Source of the DNA: CAZUCE01 sp964619265
Lineage (GTDB): Bacteria; Planctomycetota; UBA1135; GCA-002686595
DNA: 64,000 bases
Assembly (NCBI GenBank): GCA_964619265.1
Contig: CAZUCE010000002.1
Span: 1 to 64,000 of the forward strand
Direction: 5' to 3'
Below are positions 60,387 to 64,000 of the stretch, one piece after another (position 1 is the first letter of the stretch; every line of letters begins with the position of its first letter). The position numbers and the translations under genes were made by a program. Under the pieces are notes generated by a model, which saw only the letters and a list, made by a program, of their open reading frames with translations, searched no databases and was not told the DNA's origin.

Positions 60387-60914
60387 ATGAACGAGCCCCA
60401 GCTCGATTCCGATCCGTCCAACGCGGCCGGCCCGAAGACCTACCCCGAAGATCCGGAGACCGATCCACGGGGGCCCGTGGTGCGTGATTTGGAGCGAGCG
60501 CTGCGTTCGGAGTTCGGGGCCTACAGCGTCTATTGCCTGCTGCCCAAGCTGATCCGCGGGCGAGAACTGAAGGCTCTGATCGGGGTTTTGCGGGACGACA
60601 CCCGCGCCCAAATCGAGCGCACGCGGACGCTGATCGAGGGGCTCGGAGGGGTGGCCCCCAGGAGCCGCTGGACGCGGAGCGTGGCGGCTTGGGCGTTGTT
60701 TCTTGTGACACCGATCCTGGGGGTTAGGTTCAGTCTTCGCCTATGCCGTGAAGCGGAGGGCACCGTCTCGCGCTGGTACGGCGAGCACGCTGTTTACCTG
60801 CTGCAATTGGGGGAACACCAAATGGCCGAAGAGGCGAGCCTTTTGGCCGCAGAGAAGTGGCGGCATTCGGTGCGGCTGGCGACCTTTGTCGACCACCTGC
60901 GCCGGGGGGACTGA
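60387..60914 (+). CDS. Ferritin-like/COQ7-type four-helix protein
   Basis: This 175-residue protein starts at ATG 60387. A hydrophilic N-terminus precedes LERALRSEFGAYSVYCLLPK and DDTRAQIERTRTLIEGLGG, like the first helix pair of ferritin-like or COQ7-type proteins. A hydrophobic segment follows (VAAWALFLVTPILGVRFSL), then CREAEGTVSRWYGEHAVYLL. The usual ExxH ligand after the second helix is not clear (QIERT). It may bind iron or be a degenerate relative; no function assigned. Confidence 0.5.
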   Translation: MNEPQLDSDPSNAAGPKTYPEDPETDPRGPVVRDLERALRSEFGAYSVYCLLPKLIRGRELKALIGVLRDDTRAQIERTRTLIEGLGGVAPRSRWTRSVAAWALFLVTPILGVRFSLRLCREAEGTVSRWYGEHAVYLLQLGEHQMAEEASLLAAEKWRHSVRLATFVDHLRRGD

Positions 60915-61058
60915 AAGTCCGCGCCGCGGGGACGTGGAGGCGGCCGAGCAAGGGATGGCGGCGCCGAGTGTTCAGCGGCGACCCATTCCCCTCGCAGCCT
61001 CCGGTCCGCGCCCAGAGGACCCCCCGGATGGGTGCCCGCAGGGAGTAAGATCGGCCGC

Positions 61059-63320
61059 ATGTCCGGAAGTTCCACGTCCAAGCCCCGAGCTAAAAGGAAG
61101 CGCTCCAACGCCAAGCTCGCCTCCGCCCGTCCGTTTGGCTTGGGCGCCCGCAAGCCGCATCACTTCCTGGAGATGTTTCAGATCCTGTGGGCGAATCGAG
61201 ACAACCTTCGCTACGGATGGAAGGTGTTGTCGCGGGGGACATGCGATGGCTGCGCGCTCGGCACCAAGGGGCTAAAAGACTGGACGATCAGCGGCACGCA
61301 CCTGTGCCTGGTTCGTTTGAACCTGCTGCGTCTAAACACCATGGGGCCCCTGGATCCAGCCCGGCTCGCCGACGTCTCCCAATTGGCTGGCAAGACCTCC
61401 AAAGAACTGCGCGCCCTGGGACGTATCCCTGGTCCGATGGTTCGCCGGCGCGGCGAGAAGGGCTTTCAGCCCATCGGATTCGATCAGCTGTGGTCCGAGG
61501 TGGGCGAGCGCTGGCGCGGGTTCGATCCGGATCGTACGGCGCTGTACATGACCTCGCGCGGAATCACCAACGAGGTCTATTACGTTGCGCAAAAGGTGAT
61601 GCGCTACCTCGGAACAAACAACGTCGACAACGCGGCGCGCCTGTGCCACAGCCCCTCGACGGCGGGGCTGAAGTCGACCGTCGGTGTCGCGGCGACGACC
61701 TGTTCCTACCAGGACTGGTACGAGTCAGACCTGATTGTCTTCCTCGGATCGAACCCCGCCAACGATCAACCGGTGGCGCTCAAATACCTGCAGCGCGCGC
61801 GCAAGCAGGGGGCGCGCGTGTTGGTGGTCAATCCCTATCGCGAGCCGGGAATGGACCGTTATTGGATTCCCTCCGATGTCGACTCCGCGCTGTTCGGCTC
61901 CAAGTTGACCGATCGCTTTGTGCCGGTTGGGATCGGTGGCGACCTGGCGTTGCTCAACGCCGTGGCCAAGCTCTTGATCGAGCGCGGACATACCAAAACC
62001 GACTTCATCGAACAGGCCACGGAGGGTTTCGAAGATCTCCAGCGTGAACTAGCCGCCCAGTCGTTCGAGAAATTGGTCGAGCTGTCCGGAACTCCGCTCG
62101 AAGCTGTGGAAGCGTTTGCGGACGAGGTGGCCCAGGCGGGTCGAGCGGTTTTCGTGTGGTCGATGGGAATCACCCAACACACCCACGGCGCAGACACGGT
62201 GCGAGCGATCGCCAATCTTGGTTTGCTGCGCGAATCGGTGGGGCGCAACGGAACCGGCCTGATGCCGATCCGCGGGCACTCCGGCGTGCAGGGCGGGGCG
62301 GAAATGGGCGCTTATGCCACGGCGTTCCCTGGCGGACTCGCGATCGATGAAAGCAACGCCAAGCACTTTTCCGAGCTCTACGGATTTGAGGTTCCCGCGG
62401 CTCCGGGGCTCGACACGGTGGCTCAGCTGGAACAGGCGCTGGAAGGCCGGCTCGATGCCCTCTACGCGATCGGCGGGAATTTCCTAGAGACGATGCCACA
62501 GCCAGATCGCATGGAGCGCGCGTTGGCAGCCATCCCGCTGCGGATTCACTCCGACCTGTTCCCAACGCACCAGATGTTCGTGGAGCCAGCCCAGGATGTC
62601 TACCTGCTGCCCGCGGCTACCCGTTACGAGCAGCGCGGCGGGGGAACCGAAACCTCCACCGAACGCCGGATCATTTACTCTCCCGAGATTCCACGCGACG
62701 ACCTTCCCGGCGTCCGGAGCGAGTGGGAGATGCTGCTCGAATTGGCGAAGGCCGTGAACCCGGAGAACTACGACCGGGTTCACTTCGAGGACTCAGCCGC
62801 CATCCGGGCCGAGATCGAGCAAGCGGTTCCGGTCTATGCAGGCATCGCAGGCCTGTCGAAATTCGGCGACTCGGTTCAAATCGGTGGTCGGCACCTGTGC
62901 GCGGATCGCAGTTTTCCGATGCCTTCGGGGAAGGCCCGCTTTGTCCCGGTTCGTCCGCCCGGCCTGCTGCCTCAGGAGTCGCTTGTTTCCGAGGCCTTTC
63001 CGTTCCGCCTGGCGACCCGCCGGGGCAAACAGTTCAATTCGATGGTTCAAAAGCAGGTGGATCAGCTGAACGGGGCAGCGCGCGATCACATTCTGATCAG
63101 CACGGAAGATGCAAACCGCCTCGGATTCGCCATGGACGACCCGATTCGGGTGCGCAGCGCCGTGGGAGAATTTCGTGGCCGCGCATTCCTCTGCGATCTC
63201 CAGCCAGGCACTGCCCAGGGGCATTGGCCTGAGGTCAACGTCCTGATTCCCCATGGCCGCGTCGATCGCGATGGCGGCGTTCCTGACTACAACGCTTCGG
63301 TTTCGCTCGAGCGCGCCTGA
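61059..63320 (+). CDS. FdhF/YdeP-family molybdopterin oxidoreductase (Cys variant)
   Basis: This 753-residue protein starts at ATG 61059 after GGAG (61041-61044). A Lys/Arg-rich N-terminus precedes the Fe-S-type RGTCDGCALGTKG and THLC. The bis-MGD fold is recognised through NVDNAARLCHSPSTAGL, which aligns with E. coli FdhF NVDCCARVUHGPSVAGL (Cys here where Sec140 is). Then FLGSNPANDQPVALKYL, WSMGITQHTHGADTVR, and PIRGHSGVQGGAEMGAY. It probably oxidises or reduces a small acid or aldehyde; the substrate is unknown. The AhpD-like selenoprotein follows 25 bases later. Confidence 0.85.
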   Translation: MSGSSTSKPRAKRKRSNAKLASARPFGLGARKPHHFLEMFQILWANRDNLRYGWKVLSRGTCDGCALGTKGLKDWTISGTHLCLVRLNLLRLNTMGPLDPARLADVSQLAGKTSKELRALGRIPGPMVRRRGEKGFQPIGFDQLWSEVGERWRGFDPDRTALYMTSRGITNEVYYVAQKVMRYLGTNNVDNAARLCHSPSTAGLKSTVGVAATTCSYQDWYESDLIVFLGSNPANDQPVALKYLQRARKQGARVLVVNPYREPGMDRYWIPSDVDSALFGSKLTDRFVPVGIGGDLALLNAVAKLLIERGHTKTDFIEQATEGFEDLQRELAAQSFEKLVELSGTPLEAVEAFADEVAQAGRAVFVWSMGITQHTHGADTVRAIANLGLLRESVGRNGTGLMPIRGHSGVQGGAEMGAYATAFPGGLAIDESNAKHFSELYGFEVPAAPGLDTVAQLEQALEGRLDALYAIGGNFLETMPQPDRMERALAAIPLRIHSDLFPTHQMFVEPAQDVYLLPAATRYEQRGGGTETSTERRIIYSPEIPRDDLPGVRSEWEMLLELAKAVNPENYDRVHFEDSAAIRAEIEQAVPVYAGIAGLSKFGDSVQIGGRHLCADRSFPMPSGKARFVPVRPPGLLPQESLVSEAFPFRLATRRGKQFNSMVQKQVDQLNGAARDHILISTEDANRLGFAMDDPIRVRSAVGEFRGRAFLCDLQPGTAQGHWPEVNVLIPHGRVDRDGGVPDYNASVSLERA

Positions 63321-63345
63321 GCCGACACCCTTCCGGTATCCCCCT

Positions 63346-63939
63346 ATGCCCTGGATTCAGACCGTTGCCCCTGGCGAAGCGAGCGGCCGCCTCGGACGTC
63401 TCTATGAAGCTGCGATCGAGCGGGCTGGCCGCGTGTTTGGCATTGTCCGAATGATGAGCCTGGAGCCGCGTGTTCTAGATGCCTCCATGGGCCTTTATGG
63501 CGCGGTGATGCACGGACAAGGAGGTCTTACGCGCCGGCAGCGCGAGTTGATCGCCGTGGTGACCAGCGCTGAAAATCACTGCCACTACTGAACGCAGGCT
63601 CACCTGGAGGATCTCCGTGTCGAGCTCCCGAACCTGGACGAAAAGGAACGCGCGGAACTTCTGGCTGCCGTCGAGCAGGATTGGCGTAGTGCGAAGCTCG
63701 AGCCCCTCGATCGTGAGTTGTGCGCCTTTGCCGAAAAATTGACCCGCGAACCGGCGCAAATGTCTGAAGCCGATGTGGCTGGCCTGCGCAGCGCAGGACT
63801 CGACGATCGAGCGATCCACGATGCAACCCAAGTGGTTGCCTACTTCAACTACATCAATCGAGTGGCAGACGCTCTCGACGTTGAATTGGAGCCCGAGATG
63901 CGACCTCGCGGGGCTTGCGCCAAAGACTCAAGTCGATGA
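63346..63939 (+). CDS. AhpD-like (carboxymuconolactone decarboxylase family) probable selenoprotein, Sec at residue 82
   Basis: The frame runs from ATG 63346 to TGA 63937-63939 with one internal TGA at 63589-63591. With Sec it encodes 197 residues. The alkylhydroperoxidase active site reads E67, then HC79HY-Sec82-TQAH86, matching Glu118, Cys130, Cys133 and His137 spacing (12, 3, 4) of Mycobacterium AhpD. The Sec falls on the second Cys, the catalytic position. The protein resembles peroxidase-related AhpD proteins and likely reduces peroxides. Its TGA overlaps the next start (ATGA). It is probably in an operon with the FdhF-like gene. Confidence 0.85.
63589..63591 (+). other. In-frame TGA, probable selenocysteine codon
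   Basis: The TGA lies at the second redox Cys of the AhpD motif C-x-x-C, and the frame stays open with clear family sequence for 115 codons after it. Confidence 0.85.
63601..63619 (+). promoter_or_regulatory. Candidate bacterial SECIS hairpin
   Basis: CAC (63601-63603) pairs with GTG (63617-63619), then after a CT bulge GGAG (63606-63609) pairs with CTCC (63613-63616), loop GAT. The apical loop is about 20 bases after the TGA, the usual bacterial SECIS distance. Not computed. Confidence 0.4.
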
Positions 63940-64000
63940 CGGTTGCGGGAGGGGGATCCGCTGGCGGTCGAGCCGTCCGCTTCGCGCTGGCGATCGCGCT
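63936..64000 (+). CDS. Start of a gene, partial at window edge
   Basis: ATG 63936-63938 overlaps the stop of the selenoprotein gene (ATGA) and the frame is open to the window end. The translation (MTVAGGGSAGGRAVRFALAI) resembles the start of a membrane or exported protein. Too short to identify. Confidence 0.4.
   Translation, partial: MTVAGGGSAGGRAVRFALAIA

Noticed and set aside
1..64000. CRISPR arrays, insertion sequences, integrases or a prophage
   Set aside because: No direct-repeat/spacer pattern, transposase-like motif or phage gene was recognised.

Overview
The window is GC-rich bacterial chromosome (GC-rich by eye, not computed), densely packed with genes. Several genes start with GTG or TTG, and many neighbours share 4-base stop/start overlaps. 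No phage, insertion sequence, CRISPR array, tRNA or rRNA was seen. Many secreted lipoproteins, FG-GAP and EF-hand proteins, a sulfatase-fold enzyme and haem A synthesis genes suggest an aerobic, free-living, possibly marine bacterium. Planctomycetota or a nearby phylum fits best, but this is an inference from gene style only.

Layout. 0.2-1.3 kb: a thioredoxin-fold protein whose in-frame TGA lies exactly at the first redox cysteine (W-TGA-G-P-C), so a likely selenoprotein. 1.4-7.4 kb: GNAT acetyltransferase, small lipoprotein, galactokinase-like GHMP kinase, and two translationally coupled secreted proteins. 7.7-15.7 kb: RNB exoribonuclease, Ser/Gly/Phe-rich secreted TPR protein, and an operon of HEAT lipoprotein, aminotransferase and lipoprotein. 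16-22 kb: leucine-dehydrogenase-like enzyme, DUF3108-like protein, HrpB helicase, YgfZ. 22.3-25.7 kb: cytochrome c, CtaA, CtaB and DUF420, an accessory island for haem-copper oxidase without the oxidase subunits. 25.7-36.9 kb: lipoprotein, Nudix, polytopic protein, coiled-coil protein, Hpt, RluA, TruD with a giant RGG tail, MTA phosphorylase and a lipoprotein. 36.9-46.3 kb: EF-hand protein, diverged Lon, GIDE-LemA-like protein, DegT aminotransferase, AGCS symporter and a gluzincin-like metalloprotease. 46.4-57.6 kb: minus-strand envelope or glycan genes, including a tight four-gene operon (sulfatase-fold enzyme, membrane-anchored protein, GT-C-like protein, O-antigen-ligase-like protein with C-terminal repeats). 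57.9-64 kb: an M1-peptidase-like lipoprotein that has lost its zinc site, a ferritin-like protein, an FdhF/YdeP-family molybdoenzyme, an AhpD-like protein with TGA at its catalytic cysteine, and the start of another gene.

The strongest observations are two probable selenoproteins, both with TGA precisely at a family redox cysteine, beside an FdhF homologue that uses Cys where E. coli FdhF uses Sec. Others are a TruD with a tail of about 435 residues of RGG/YRGG repeats, several enzymes whose catalytic residues have been replaced (M1 peptidase, Lon ATPase, galactokinase pocket, sulfatase nucleophile), and a 16-bp tandem repeat that contains the stop codon of the LemA-like gene. Starts were set from homology, ribosome sites and overlaps. 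Functions come from motif recognition without database searches.
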